This document shows, piece by piece, positions 25,118-33,960 of a stretch of 40,806 nucleotides of DNA. The position numbers and the translations under genes were made by a program. The stretch lies in contig JBAZCN010000014.1 in the NCBI GenBank assembly GCA_041655035.1, positions 1 to 40,806 of the forward strand. Direction: 5' to 3'. The stretch is from NAT127 sp041655035 (GTDB taxonomy: Bacteria > Pseudomonadota > Gammaproteobacteria > Pseudomonadales > Porticoccaceae). Under the pieces are notes generated by a model. That model saw only the letters and a list, made by a program, of their open reading frames with translations. It was not told the DNA's origin and ran no database searches. Every line of letters starts with the position of its first letter. The first letter of the stretch is position 1.

Positions 25118-27103
25118 ATGGCTTTGCGCAAGCGTCCAATGGCAGCGGGTGTTGCCGCTCTTTTTTTCTCTTCCTGTCTTTTCTCTTCCTGGATAGCGGC
25201 CCTTGGGCTGGGCAAAGTCGAATTGCATTCCGCCCTCAACGAGCCCCTGGACGCGGTGATCCGGCTTGACCACACCGCCGAACTCGGCGAGGCCGAAATC
25301 ATCGCCGGGCTGGCGTCGGCGCAGGATTTCGCCGCCGCCGGCATCGACCGCGAGCTGATCCTCTCCGACCTGGCGTTCAAGCTGGATTTCAGCGACCCGG
25401 CAAACCCGCTGTTGCGGATCACCAGCCACAAACCCATTCGCGAGCCCTATCTCGACTTCCTGGTGGATGTTCAGTGGCCCACGGGGCGGGTGCTCCGGGA
25501 ATTTACCCTGCTGCTGGACCTCCCCGTGGTTGCCGCCAATGACGCCGCCCGCGCCACCACTTCGGCGGGGGTCCCGGCCAGCGCCGAGCGGGAGCGGGCC
25601 GCGGCCGCGCCGTCCCCCGTCCCCGCGGCGCCGGTGGGGCACCGCGGGGATCGTCCGTCAGCGGCGGGGACGCCAGTGGTTCCGGGTCGGGATTACCCGG
25701 TGGGCACCGGCGACACGCTGTGGAATATCGCCGCGCGCCTGCCTGGAGACGAGCCGGTGCGGCTCAAGATGGCGGCTATCCAGCAACTCAATCCGACGGC
25801 GTTCATCGACGGCGATAGCGGACGGCTGCGCCACGGTCACGTGCTCCGCATTCCCGCGATGGGCGCCAACTCTTCCCGGCCAGCCGGGGAGCCGGGCTCG
25901 GCCCCGGGGCTCGCTGACACCCCTGCTCCCGAGCCCCCTCAGGGTACGGGTGGGCATGCGCTGTCGGCGGTCCGTGGCAATGCCGTGAGTGAACAGGCCA
26001 ATGCCGCGAGTGAAGCGGACCTGGTGCCCGGCGTCGCCGCTCCCGGCAGTGGCGTGTCGCGGGAGGAATGGCGACGTATCCGGGACGAACTGGCGAGAAC
26101 CCATGAAGAAAATACCGAACTCAAGGGCAGGCTGGGCAAGCTCGAAGAGCAGTTGGCGGGCCTGCGCGAATTGATGGCGCTGGACGACAGGTCACCGGCG
26201 ATACCGGTGGCGGCTGTCGAGGTCGCCGATACTGCCAGCGGTGGCGGAGAGGAGGCGCCGGGCGCCGTGGTCGCGATGCCGGCGGCGGCGCCGCCCACTG
26301 TGGCCGTGGAAGCGGGCAGGGACTGGCCCGCCGCAGTGGGCAGTTACCTGGTGTTTATTTTCGGTTTGCTGGTGGTGCTGATCGGTGCCCTGGTCATCGC
26401 CGCGCTCAGAAGGCGTGAGCGGCTGGCTGATCGGTATGACCAGGATAACGATTACCTGCCGGTCCAAGGCCGGAGCGGCGGCCCGGACATGCCGGAGCGG
26501 GAGAGGGCGCCGCCGGCGTCGTCGCTGGACGATATCGACCTGCATGAGGATGACGATATTTTTGCCCGTCCGGCGGATACCGCCGCCGAGATCCGCAGCC
26601 TGTTCGTCGACGATGATCCTGCCGCAGGGGGCGTGCCGGACTCTTTTCCAGCGGCGGATGTCACCGGCGAGGCTTTCTCTCCTGAGCCGCCCTGGCGACA
26701 GGCACCGGCTGAAGCGCCGTTCTCCGACGCGCCGGTGGCTGGTCGGCCTGTGCCGGCGGCCCAGTCCCCGGCGGCGCCCGCGCCGTCGGCCGACGACAGC
26801 GAGGTCGAGGACCTCGAGCTGGACCTCTCCGAACTCGAGCTGGACGATATCCTCAATGACCATGGCGCTGCGCCGGCGACTGGCGCCGCAATCGACGCTC
26901 CCCTGGATCTCGACGATTTCGATTTTGGCGACGCTGACCAGGGCGACACCCAGCTCGAACTGGCCGAAGCCTACCTGGATATGGGCGACCACGGCGGCGC
27001 CCGGGAAATCCTCCAGGAAGTGCTGGCCGCTGGCTCGGATGAGCAGAAAACGCGGGCCGAGGCGCTGCTGGCCAGGCTAGCAGGCTTCACTGGAGAACTG
27101 TAG
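25118..27103 (+). CDS. fimV: FimV-family polar hub protein
   Basis: The 661-residue protein has a signal-like N-terminus (residues 1-28), the FimV N-terminal domain (LGKVELHSALNEPLDAVIRLD, then KPIREPYLDFLVDVQWP), a LysM-like domain near residues 188-248 (DYPVGTGDTLWNIAARL), a coiled-coil-prone stretch near 310-350, one membrane segment (about 402-430), a long acidic cytoplasmic linker and the FimV C-terminal tail (QLELAEAYLDMGDHGGAREILQEV). FimV organises the cell pole and, in Pseudomonas, type IV pilus assembly and twitching. It is shorter than the roughly 919-residue Pseudomonas protein, mainly in the cytoplasmic part. Start supported by GGGAA about 7 bases upstream. It is followed by truA with 2 bases between. 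Confidence 0.93.
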   Translation: MALRKRPMAAGVAALFFSSCLFSSWIAALGLGKVELHSALNEPLDAVIRLDHTAELGEAEIIAGLASAQDFAAAGIDRELILSDLAFKLDFSDPANPLLRITSHKPIREPYLDFLVDVQWPTGRVLREFTLLLDLPVVAANDAARATTSAGVPASAERERAAAAPSPVPAAPVGHRGDRPSAAGTPVVPGRDYPVGTGDTLWNIAARLPGDEPVRLKMAAIQQLNPTAFIDGDSGRLRHGHVLRIPAMGANSSRPAGEPGSAPGLADTPAPEPPQGTGGHALSAVRGNAVSEQANAASEADLVPGVAAPGSGVSREEWRRIRDELARTHEENTELKGRLGKLEEQLAGLRELMALDDRSPAIPVAAVEVADTASGGGEEAPGAVVAMPAAAPPTVAVEAGRDWPAAVGSYLVFIFGLLVVLIGALVIAALRRRERLADRYDQDNDYLPVQGRSGGPDMPERERAPPASSLDDIDLHEDDDIFARPADTAAEIRSLFVDDDPAAGGVPDSFPAADVTGEAFSPEPPWRQAPAEAPFSDAPVAGRPVPAAQSPAAPAPSADDSEVEDLELDLSELELDDILNDHGAAPATGAAIDAPLDLDDFDFGDADQGDTQLELAEAYLDMGDHGGAREILQEVLAAGSDEQKTRAEALLARLAGFTGEL

Positions 27104-27105
27104 CG

Positions 27106-27957
27106 ATGTCGAATGATTGGCAGTACCTGGCCAATTGCCTGATCCCACCGGAACGGCAACTGCCGGAGGGTGTCCGCCGTTTTGCCGCCGCAGTCGAATA
27201 TAACGGCAGCTGTTTTCATGGCTGGCAGCGCCAGGCTCATTGCAGCAGTATCCAGGCCGCTGTCGAGGGGGTGCTGTCGTCGGTGGCCAATAGCCCCGTC
27301 ACCCTGGCCTGCGCCGGCCGCACCGACACCGGCGTGCACGCCACCAACCAGGTCATCCATTTCGACACGGCGGCGCGGCGGGAGCCCCGCAACTGGCTGC
27401 TGGGCGCCAATACCCGGCTGCCGGACGCGGTGCGCCTGCACTGGGTCGCCGAAGTGCCTGGCCAGTTCCATGCCCGGTTCTCGGCGACCGCGCGTACCTA
27501 TCGCTATGTGATCAGCAACGAGCCGGTGCGCCCGGCGCTGTTCCGCAGTATGGTCACCTGGTGCAAGGAGCCTCTCGATGCCGGCGCCATGGACGCCGCC
27601 GCCCGCCATCTGCTGGGCGAGAATGATTTCACATCGTTTCGCTCGTCGATCTGCCAGTCGAACACGCCGTTTCGCTGTATCCACGCCATCCGGGTGTGGC
27701 GCCGCGGGCAATTGGTGATCATCGAGGTGACGGCCAATGCGTTTCTGCACCATATGGTGCGCAACATTGCCGGCGTGCTGATGGCGGTGGGGCGGGATGC
27801 AAAGCCGGTATCCTGGGTGGCGGAATTATTGGCCGCAAGGGACCGCACCCGCGGAGAAGTCACCGCGCCGCCCCACGGTTTGTATTTGGTGTCGGTGGCC
27901 TATCCCGACAGTTTCGGTCTGCCGTCGTTCGTACCGGGGCCGCCGTTCGTCGACTGA
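27106..27957 (+). CDS. truA: tRNA pseudouridine(38-40) synthase
   Basis: The 283-residue protein has the catalytic aspartate D74 in AGRTDTGVHAT, VEYNGSCFHGWQRQ, ARFSATARTYRYVISN and HMVRNIAGVLMAVGR. It converts uridines 38-40 of the tRNA anticodon arm to pseudouridine. The N-terminus is about 14 residues longer than in the E. coli enzyme. GGAG lies about 10 bases upstream, inside the end of fimV. Translational coupling with fimV is likely. Confidence 0.96.
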   Translation: MSNDWQYLANCLIPPERQLPEGVRRFAAAVEYNGSCFHGWQRQAHCSSIQAAVEGVLSSVANSPVTLACAGRTDTGVHATNQVIHFDTAARREPRNWLLGANTRLPDAVRLHWVAEVPGQFHARFSATARTYRYVISNEPVRPALFRSMVTWCKEPLDAGAMDAAARHLLGENDFTSFRSSICQSNTPFRCIHAIRVWRRGQLVIIEVTANAFLHHMVRNIAGVLMAVGRDAKPVSWVAELLAARDRTRGEVTAPPHGLYLVSVAYPDSFGLPSFVPGPPFVD

Positions 27958-28017
27958 ACCTGGAGCCCCGGTGGCGGGACTCCCTCTCGAAGGAAGAGCC
28001 GCCATGAAGAGAAAGAC

Positions 28018-28048
28018 CATAGGGTGCGCTGAGGAATGAAGCGCACCG
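28018..28048 (+). repeat. Half-copy of the REP-like element
   Basis: CATAGGGTGCGCTGAGGAAT followed by GAAGCGCACCG matches the first half of the elements at 9203, 9330 and 9458 with two changes in the loop and retains the GGTGCGCT/AGCGCACC hairpin. It stands 60 bases after truA and shows that the element is dispersed as single half-copies too. Confidence 0.7.
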
Positions 28049-28064
28049 CAGGCACCACAGAGCT

Positions 28065-28080
28065 ATAAAGGATCCTTTAT
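28065..28080. repeat. 16-bp perfect palindrome upstream of trpF
   Basis: ATAAAGGATCCTTTAT reads the same on both strands. It lies 127 bases before the trpF ATG in a gap (27958-28206) without a gene. It may be a binding site, but no partner is evident. Confidence 0.35.
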
Positions 28081-28206
28081 CCATCGACAGCCTGTATCGA
28101 AACACCAGCAGCCCCTAGAATACGGTATCCGCTGGCTGGTACGAGAGTGCCGGTCCCGGCGCCACCAGCCGTCGATGTTGGCAAGCCCTGGCCCTGAGAG
28201 AACCGA

Positions 28207-28827
28207 ATGACTGTAACCCGTGTCAAGATTTGCGGCATTACCCGCGCCGTCGACGCCCGTGCCGCCGCCGATGCCGGGGCCGATGCGATCGGCATGGTGT
28301 TCTACGCCGGCAGCGCCCGCTGCGTGGCGGTGGATGACGCGGTCGCCATTGCCGCCGCGGTCGGGCCCTTCGTTACCACCGTCGCGCTGTTCGTCAATCC
28401 CGATCCGGGCCTGGTGGCGGAGGTGGTCGCCGCGGTGCGCCCCCGGTTGTTGCAGTTCCACGGCGATGAAGACAGCGCTTTCTGCGAGCGTTTTGGCCAG
28501 CCCTACATCAAGGCCATCCGGGTTGCTCCGGATACCGATATCGCCGCGGCCGTGGCTGCTCATCCGGCGGCCGGCGGCTTTTTGTTCGATGCCTGGAGCG
28601 CCGACGCCTACGGTGGCACTGGCAAAACCTTCGACTGGAAACGTCTGGCGGCACTGCGCGGGTTTCCGCTGATCCTTGCCGGTGGCCTGAATCCCGACAA
28701 TGTCGGCGCGGCGGTGCGCCTGCTCAGCCCCTATGGGGTGGATGTCAGTGGCGGGGTGGAGTCGGCGCCGGGGATCAAGGACGCCGCGATGATTGCGCGT
28801 TTCGTCGCCGCGGCGCGGGCGCTGTGA
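28207..28827 (+). CDS. trpF: Phosphoribosylanthranilate isomerase
   Basis: The 206-residue protein has the catalytic cysteine C9 in VKICGITR, the catalytic aspartate D128 in FLFDAWSADAYGGTGKTFDW, and phosphate-binding LILAGGLNPDNV and VDVSGGVESAPGIKD. It performs the Amadori rearrangement in tryptophan synthesis. As in Pseudomonas, it is followed directly by accD, with no trpB or trpA between. GAGAG is the probable ribosome-binding site. The gap to accD is 135 bases and holds no gene. Confidence 0.96.
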   Translation: MTVTRVKICGITRAVDARAAADAGADAIGMVFYAGSARCVAVDDAVAIAAAVGPFVTTVALFVNPDPGLVAEVVAAVRPRLLQFHGDEDSAFCERFGQPYIKAIRVAPDTDIAAAVAAHPAAGGFLFDAWSADAYGGTGKTFDWKRLAALRGFPLILAGGLNPDNVGAAVRLLSPYGVDVSGGVESAPGIKDAAMIARFVAAARAL

Positions 28828-28962
28828 GATTCACCGACCGGCCGCCGGTGCCCAGCGCCGCCTGAACCTTCGCTCTGGGCGGTGCGCCTGCGCGGCACAT
28901 TGGCCAGCAGCCGAGGGGAAAAAAATGCTAAACTTTGCCGCAACTTTTCCACGGAATCTCCC

Positions 28963-29856
28963 ATGAGTTGGCTTGAGCGCATCAAAAAGGGTCCAGGCAC
29001 ATTCAAGAAAGACCGCACCAGCAGCGTGCCCGAAGGTTTGTGGCGCAAGTGTCCGCGCTGTAACTCGCCTCTCTACCGGCCGGAACTGGAAAAGAACGCC
29101 GACGTCTGCCCCAAGTGTGATTACCATATCCGCATCGGCGGCCGCCGCCGTCTCGACCTGTTTCTCGATCCCGACGGCCGCCAGGAATTGGCCACCGACG
29201 TGCTGCCGGTGGATCGCCTCAAGTTCAAGGACACCAAAAGGTACAAGGATCGTCTCAGCGCCGCCCAGAAGGAAACCGGTGAGAAGGATGCCCTGGTGGC
29301 CATGCGCGGCACCCTCAAGGGCGTGCCCCTGGTGGCGTCGGCATTCGAATTCGCCTTCCATGGCGGTTCGATGGGGTATGCGGTGGGCGAGCGCTTCACC
29401 CGCGCCGCCAAGGTGGCCCTCGACGAGCGCATTCCCTATGTGTGCTTTTCCGCCACCGGCGGTGCGCGGATGCAGGAAGCGCTGATCTCGCTGATGCAGA
29501 TGGCCAAGACCAGCGCCATCATCGAGAGGCTCAAGCAGGCCGGCGTGCCCTATGTCTCGATCATGACCGACCCGGTCTACGGCGGCGTATCGGCGAGCCT
29601 TGCCCTGCTCGGTGACATCAATATCGCCGAGCCCAACGCCCGCGCAGGTTTTGCCGGGCCCAATATCATCGAGCAGACCATCCGCCAGAAGCTGCCCCCG
29701 GGATTCCAGCGCAGCGAGTTTCTGCTGGAACACGGGGCCATCGACATGATCGTGCCCCGCACCGAAATGCGCGATACCGTCGCGCGCCTGCTCGGCAAGC
29801 TGACCGGCATACCTCCTTCGCCACAAGATCCCGTGGATGTCGACACCTCCGTCTGA
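28963..29856 (+). CDS. accD: Acetyl-CoA carboxylase, carboxyltransferase beta subunit
   Basis: The ATG at 28963 gives 297 residues, starting MSWLERIKKG like known AccD. A zinc ribbon is formed by C30, C33, C49 and C52 (CPRC and CPKC). The carboxyltransferase core follows: YAVGERFTRAAKVAL, FSATGGARMQEALISLMQMAKTSA and the DPVYGGVSASLALLGDINIAEP/AGFAGPNIIEQTIRQKLP region. With AccA it moves the carboxyl group from biotin to acetyl-CoA for fatty-acid synthesis. A TGCTAAACT extended -10-like sequence at 28926-28934 suggests its own promoter. Its end overlaps the start of folC by 20 bases. Confidence 0.97.
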   Translation: MSWLERIKKGPGTFKKDRTSSVPEGLWRKCPRCNSPLYRPELEKNADVCPKCDYHIRIGGRRRLDLFLDPDGRQELATDVLPVDRLKFKDTKRYKDRLSAAQKETGEKDALVAMRGTLKGVPLVASAFEFAFHGGSMGYAVGERFTRAAKVALDERIPYVCFSATGGARMQEALISLMQMAKTSAIIERLKQAGVPYVSIMTDPVYGGVSASLALLGDINIAEPNARAGFAGPNIIEQTIRQKLPPGFQRSEFLLEHGAIDMIVPRTEMRDTVARLLGKLTGIPPSPQDPVDVDTSV

Positions 29857-31147
29857 TTCGCCGCTCTCCCCGGCGGATGGTGAGCCCCCGGGCCCGGATC
29901 TCCAGGCCTGGCTGGCCCACCTCGAAAAAAACCACCCGGTGGAAATCGAGCTCGGTCTCGACCGTATCGCCGAGGTGGCGCGGCGTATGGCGCTGCGGCC
30001 CCCGGCCGGCAAAGTCGTGACCGTCGCCGGCACCAATGGCAAGGGTTCCTGCGTGCGCACCCTGGAGCAGTTGCTCCTGGCCGCCGGTCTGCGGGTCGGG
30101 GCCTACAGCTCACCCCACCTGATACGTTACAACGAGCGCATACGCATCCAGGGTGTCGAGGTCGACGACGCCGCGCTGTGCCGCGCCTTCGCCCTCATCG
30201 ACAGCGCCAGGGGCGAGGTGAGCCTCACCTATTTCGAGGTCGGTACTCTCGCCGCGCTGCTGTTGATGGCCGAGGCCGATCTCGACGTGGCGGTGCTCGA
30301 AGTGGGTCTCGGCGGGCGCTTCGATGCCGTCAATCTGGTCGCTGCCGATATTGCGGTGATCACCGCCATCGATATCGACCACAGCCACTGGCTGGGTACC
30401 ACCCGCGAGCAGATAGCCCTTGAGAAGGCCGGTATCGCCCGTCCCGGCGCCGAGGTGGTGGTCGCCGATGAAAACCCGCCGCAAACCCTGGTCGACCACC
30501 TCGACCGGCTCGGTTGCCAGGCTCGCTACCTGGGTCGGGATTTCAGTTATCACCGGGAGCAGGGCGCGATGAGCGTCGTGCTCGGCGGGGCGCGGGGCGA
30601 CGCTGCCCTGGCACTGGCCGGATTGCCGCTGCCGGCATTGCCGCTGCCGAGCGTGGTGGCGGCCTTCCAGGTCGCCGCGCTGCTCGGGGTCGCCCTCGAG
30701 CCCGCTTTCATCGCACCGCTGTGCGCGGCGCTGGCGCTGCCCGGACGCTTCCAGCGGGTCGACTATCTCGGGCGCCGGGTGATCCTCGATGTCGCCCACA
30801 ATCCGGCGGCGGCGGACTATCTATGCGCGCGCCTGCGGGCAGCGGGCGAGAAGCGGGCGGCGGTGGTGGCGGCGATCATGGCCGACAAGGATGCCGAGGG
30901 TTTCGTCACCGCGCTGCAGCCGGTCGCCAGCCACTGGTATCTGGGGGAATTGGCGACCGCGCCCCGGGCATTGCCGGCTGAACGGCTGGCCGCCGTGGTG
31001 TACACTTGCGGCCAGCGGGGTTCGTGCCCCGGGGATATCGGCGAGGCGTTCGCCGCCGCCGTCGGCGCCACGCCTCCCGGCGGCCTGGTGGTCGTTTGCG
31101 GGTCCTTTTTGACGGTAGCGGCAATCATCGAATTCATGGGAGTGTAG
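29837..31147 (+). CDS. folC: Folylpolyglutamate synthase / dihydrofolate synthase
   Basis: The 436-residue protein has the P-loop VAGTNGKGSC, the SPHLIRYNERI motif, FEVGTLAALLL, EVGLGGRFDAVN and the C-terminal VILDVAHNPAAADYL. It adds glutamate to dihydropteroate and to folates. The ATG at 29837 lies inside the end of accD in another frame, which suggests coupled translation. The first about 25 residues are proline-rich and not conserved; a start a little further in is possible. Confidence 0.95.
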   Translation: MSTPPSDSPLSPADGEPPGPDLQAWLAHLEKNHPVEIELGLDRIAEVARRMALRPPAGKVVTVAGTNGKGSCVRTLEQLLLAAGLRVGAYSSPHLIRYNERIRIQGVEVDDAALCRAFALIDSARGEVSLTYFEVGTLAALLLMAEADLDVAVLEVGLGGRFDAVNLVAADIAVITAIDIDHSHWLGTTREQIALEKAGIARPGAEVVVADENPPQTLVDHLDRLGCQARYLGRDFSYHREQGAMSVVLGGARGDAALALAGLPLPALPLPSVVAAFQVAALLGVALEPAFIAPLCAALALPGRFQRVDYLGRRVILDVAHNPAAADYLCARLRAAGEKRAAVVAAIMADKDAEGFVTALQPVASHWYLGELATAPRALPAERLAAVVYTCGQRGSCPGDIGEAFAAAVGATPPGGLVVVCGSFLTVAAIIEFMGV

Positions 31148-31150
31148 GCT

Positions 31151-31771
31151 GTGCGGGAGAGTGTCAAGCAGCGTATCGTCGGGGCCGTGGTGCTGATCGC
31201 CCTGGGGGTCATTTTCATTCCTTTCCTGTTCACCCTCGAATCACCGCGCCAGGTCGACACCGAGTCGATGATTCCACCCGCTCCGGATATCGAGCCGCTG
31301 GTTGTGGAAGAGCCGCAGCGGGAGCAGGGTTTCATTCCGCCGAAACCCATGGATGAAGCCTTCATGCCTTCCGAGCCGGCGACCCCGGAAGAATCCGCTG
31401 CGTCCTCAGCACCCGGGCAGGATTTCGTGCCAGCCGAGCCGGTGGCCACGGGCAGCTCGGCGACGCCGGCCGAGGCGCCGCAGCCCCCGATGGAGGTGGT
31501 CGAGGAGCGGCCGGCGCTGGCCGGCGATACCGTCGGCGCCTGGGTCATCCAGGTCGCCAGCATTCGCAAAAAGGAAGACGCCGAGGTTTTCAGCAGCCGG
31601 CTCCGGGATGCCGGCCACAAGGCTTATGTGCGCAGTGCCCAGGTTCAGGGCGGCGTCACCTACCGGGTGTTTGTCGGGCCCGTCGCCGTCCGCGCGCAGG
31701 CCGAATCGGACAAGACCGCCATCGACAAGGGCTTTGGCGTCCAGTCCCTGATTGTGCGTTTTGAGCCCTGA
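31151..31771 (+). CDS. SPOR-domain membrane protein (DedD-like)
   Basis: The 206-residue protein has a short cytoplasmic start, one membrane segment (IVGAVVLIALGVIFIPFLF, about 9-27), a proline- and acid-rich linker and a C-terminal SPOR domain (AWVIQVASIRKKEDAEVFSSRLRDAGHKAYVRS to YRVFVGPVAVRAQAESDK). SPOR domains bind denuded peptidoglycan at the division site. The layout and position after folC match DedD. The start is GTG, preceded by GGAG; it begins 3 bases after folC. Confidence 0.9.
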   Translation: MRESVKQRIVGAVVLIALGVIFIPFLFTLESPRQVDTESMIPPAPDIEPLVVEEPQREQGFIPPKPMDEAFMPSEPATPEESAASSAPGQDFVPAEPVATGSSATPAEAPQPPMEVVEERPALAGDTVGAWVIQVASIRKKEDAEVFSSRLRDAGHKAYVRSAQVQGGVTYRVFVGPVAVRAQAESDKTAIDKGFGVQSLIVRFEP

Positions 31772-31822
31772 CAGCCCTCTGCCACGGGAGTATTTTTGGT
31801 AGAATGCCGGGCTTTCACCGGC

Positions 31823-31929
31823 ATGGGCCGCACAAGGCTTTCTCTTGATGAGACGCTCCTGATGAAATGCTCCTGATGAGAACGCCTCTTGATGAGAAAC
31901 TCCTCCTGATGGATGACAGATGGCGATGA
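31823..31929 (+). promoter_or_regulatory. Tandem coupled mini-ORFs in the cvpA leader
   Basis: Two 17-codon ORFs follow each other with TGATG overlaps: MGRTRLSLDETLLMKCS (31823-31876) and MRTPLDEKLLLMDDRWR (31876-31929). They align with each other (L-D-E-x-L-L in both), because the DNA is a degenerate tandem repeat of about 14-16 bases, CTC(C/T)TGATGA, at 31842-31910. The second stop overlaps the second ATG of cvpA (ATGA at 31926-31929). The stretch may couple translation into cvpA or act as an attenuator. It may also be chance from repeat growth. Most of the 148-bp gap 31772-31919 is taken up by it. Confidence 0.35.
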
Positions 31930-32420
31930 ACTGGGCAGACTGGGCAATCCTGGCGATTGTTGGCCTGTCGGTGGCGATCGGCCTGGTGCGGGGCCTGGTT
32001 CGCGAAGCGATGTCGGTGGCGGTGTGGGTGGCGGCGTTCGTGGCCGCGTCGATGTTCTATCTCAACGGCGGCCAGTGGTTTGCCGAACTCATCCCGACCC
32101 CGTCGCTGCGCTACATTTCCGCCTGGGTGGCGATCTTTGCCGGGGTGCTGGTCGCCGGCTCCATCATCAATTTTCTGCTCGGCCAACTGGTGTCGAGCAC
32201 CGGGCTGGGCGGTACCGACCGGCTGCTCGGCATGGTCTTTGGCGCCTTGCGGGGCTGCGTGATCGTTCTCGCCCTGTTGATCCTGGTGCCCGGGGTGGTG
32301 CCGGTCACGGAGGATCCCTGGTGGCATCAGTCGGTGCTCATTCCCCATTTTCTACGTTTCGAGAACTGGGCGGTGGACCTTGTCCACCAACTCCTGAATG
32401 TTTTTAAATCGCTGTTTTGA
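31920..32420 (+). CDS. cvpA: CvpA family membrane protein
   Basis: The 166-residue protein has four hydrophobic segments (about 8-28, 31-50, 65-90, 107-128) and the family motif ADWAILAIVGLSVAIGLVRGLVREAMSVAVWVAAF. CvpA was named for colicin V production; its general role is not settled. It is immediately upstream of purF in many gammaproteobacteria, as here, so co-transcription is likely. Two in-frame ATGs (31920 and 31926) can serve; the second overlaps the end of an upstream mini-ORF. The gap to purF is 12 bases. Confidence 0.92.
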   Translation: MAMNWADWAILAIVGLSVAIGLVRGLVREAMSVAVWVAAFVAASMFYLNGGQWFAELIPTPSLRYISAWVAIFAGVLVAGSIINFLLGQLVSSTGLGGTDRLLGMVFGALRGCVIVLALLILVPGVVPVTEDPWWHQSVLIPHFLRFENWAVDLVHQLLNVFKSLF

Positions 32421-32432
32421 AAGGTACAAACT

Positions 32433-33959
32433 ATGTGTGGCGTCGTCGGCATCGTTGGCAAGGGCAATGTGAATCTGCGTCTCTATGACGCCTTGACCAT
32501 GTTGCAGCACCGCGGACAGGACGCCGCCGGGATCATGACCTGTGAAGAGGGGCGCATCCACCAGCGCAAGGATGTGGGCCTGGTGCGGGATGTCTTCCAC
32601 ACCCGCCATATGGCGCGCCTGGTCGGCAACATGGGCATCGGCCATGTCCGCTACCCCACTGCCGGCAGCTCCGGGCCGGCGCTGGCCCAGCCGTTCTATG
32701 TCAACTCGCCCTACGGCATCTGTCTGGCCCATAACGGCAACCTGACCAACGCCGAGGAGTTGATGAAGCATCTGTTCATGTCGGATTTGCGCCACGTCAA
32801 TACCGATTCCGACTCCGAGGTGCTGCTCAATATCTTCGCCCATGAGCTGCAACTGCAGGGCAAGATGAAGCCCGAGCCGAGCGATGTGTTCGCCTCCATC
32901 AAGCGGGTTCACCGCCGCTGTCAGGGCGCCTATGCCGCCGTCGGCCTGATCGCCAACTACGGGCTGTTCGCCTTTCGCGACCCCTACGGCATCCGCCCGC
33001 TGATCTACGGTTCGCGGGACAGCGGCGACGGTGTCGAGTACATGGTGGCTTCGGAGAGCGTCGCGCTCGACGTGCTCGGTTTCAAGGTCGAGCGGGATCT
33101 GGAGCCGGGGGAGGGGATCTTCATCGACAGCGACGGCCGCTTCCACAGTGCGCAGTGCGCCGATCGGACGGAACTGGTGCCCTGCATCTTCGAACATGTG
33201 TATTTTGCCCGTCCGGATTCGATCATCGACAATATTTCGGTGTACAAATGCCGTTTGCGGATGGGCGAGAAGCTGGCGGAGAAACTCCTCGCGGAGCGCC
33301 CCGACCACGATATCGACGTGGTCATCCCGGTGCCGGACACCAGCCGGACCTCGGCGCAATCGCTGGCCGAGGCGCTGGGGGTGAAATTCCGCGAAGGTTT
33401 CATGAAGAACCGCTATATCGGCCGCACCTTCATCATGCCCGGCCAGACCGAACGCAAGAAGTCGGTGCGCCAGAAGCTCAATCCGGTGAAGCTCGAATTC
33501 CAGGGCAAGAACGTCATGCTGGTGGACGACTCGATCGTGCGCGGTACCACCTCGCGGGAAATCATCCAGATGGCCAGGGACGCCGGGGCCAACAAGGTAT
33601 ACATGGCCTCCGCCGCGCCGCCGGTGCGCTATCCCAATGTTTATGGCATCGACATGCCATCCGCCAAGGAGTTGGTCGCCCACGGCCGCACGGTGGACGA
33701 GGTCGCCGCCCAGATAGGCGCCGACTGGCTGATCTACCAGGATCTCGATGCCCTGATCGACAGCGCCCGCGAAGGCAACAGCGACGTCAAGCGGTTCGAC
33801 TGCGCGGTGTTCAACGGCCAGTACATCACCGGCGATGTCGATGAAGCGTACCTCCACAACCTCGCCGCCGAGCGCAACGATTCGGTGAAAATGGCTCGCG
33901 AAACCGAGGATCGCCCAGAAGTCATCGGCCTGCACAACTCAGGCCCTGGAGTCCACTGA
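32433..33959 (+). CDS. purF: Amidophosphoribosyltransferase
   Basis: The 508-residue protein begins MCGVVGIV; Cys2 becomes the N-terminal nucleophile after methionine removal, so there is no propeptide. The glutaminase part contains LQHRGQDAAGI, GIGHVRYPTAG and LAHNGNLTNA; the PRPP-binding motif VMLVDDSIVRGTTS marks the transferase half. It catalyses the committed step of purine synthesis, PRPP plus glutamine to phosphoribosylamine. AAGG precedes the ATG by 8 bases. metZ begins one base after its stop. Confidence 0.98.
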   Translation: MCGVVGIVGKGNVNLRLYDALTMLQHRGQDAAGIMTCEEGRIHQRKDVGLVRDVFHTRHMARLVGNMGIGHVRYPTAGSSGPALAQPFYVNSPYGICLAHNGNLTNAEELMKHLFMSDLRHVNTDSDSEVLLNIFAHELQLQGKMKPEPSDVFASIKRVHRRCQGAYAAVGLIANYGLFAFRDPYGIRPLIYGSRDSGDGVEYMVASESVALDVLGFKVERDLEPGEGIFIDSDGRFHSAQCADRTELVPCIFEHVYFARPDSIIDNISVYKCRLRMGEKLAEKLLAERPDHDIDVVIPVPDTSRTSAQSLAEALGVKFREGFMKNRYIGRTFIMPGQTERKKSVRQKLNPVKLEFQGKNVMLVDDSIVRGTTSREIIQMARDAGANKVYMASAAPPVRYPNVYGIDMPSAKELVAHGRTVDEVAAQIGADWLIYQDLDALIDSAREGNSDVKRFDCAVFNGQYITGDVDEAYLHNLAAERNDSVKMARETEDRPEVIGLHNSGPGVH

Positions 33960-33960
33960 T

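Noticed and set aside
31842..31910. Short direct repeats before cvpA considered as a CRISPR or binding-site array
   Set aside because: Units of 14-16 bases are adjacent without unique spacers; they read as a degenerate tandem repeat.
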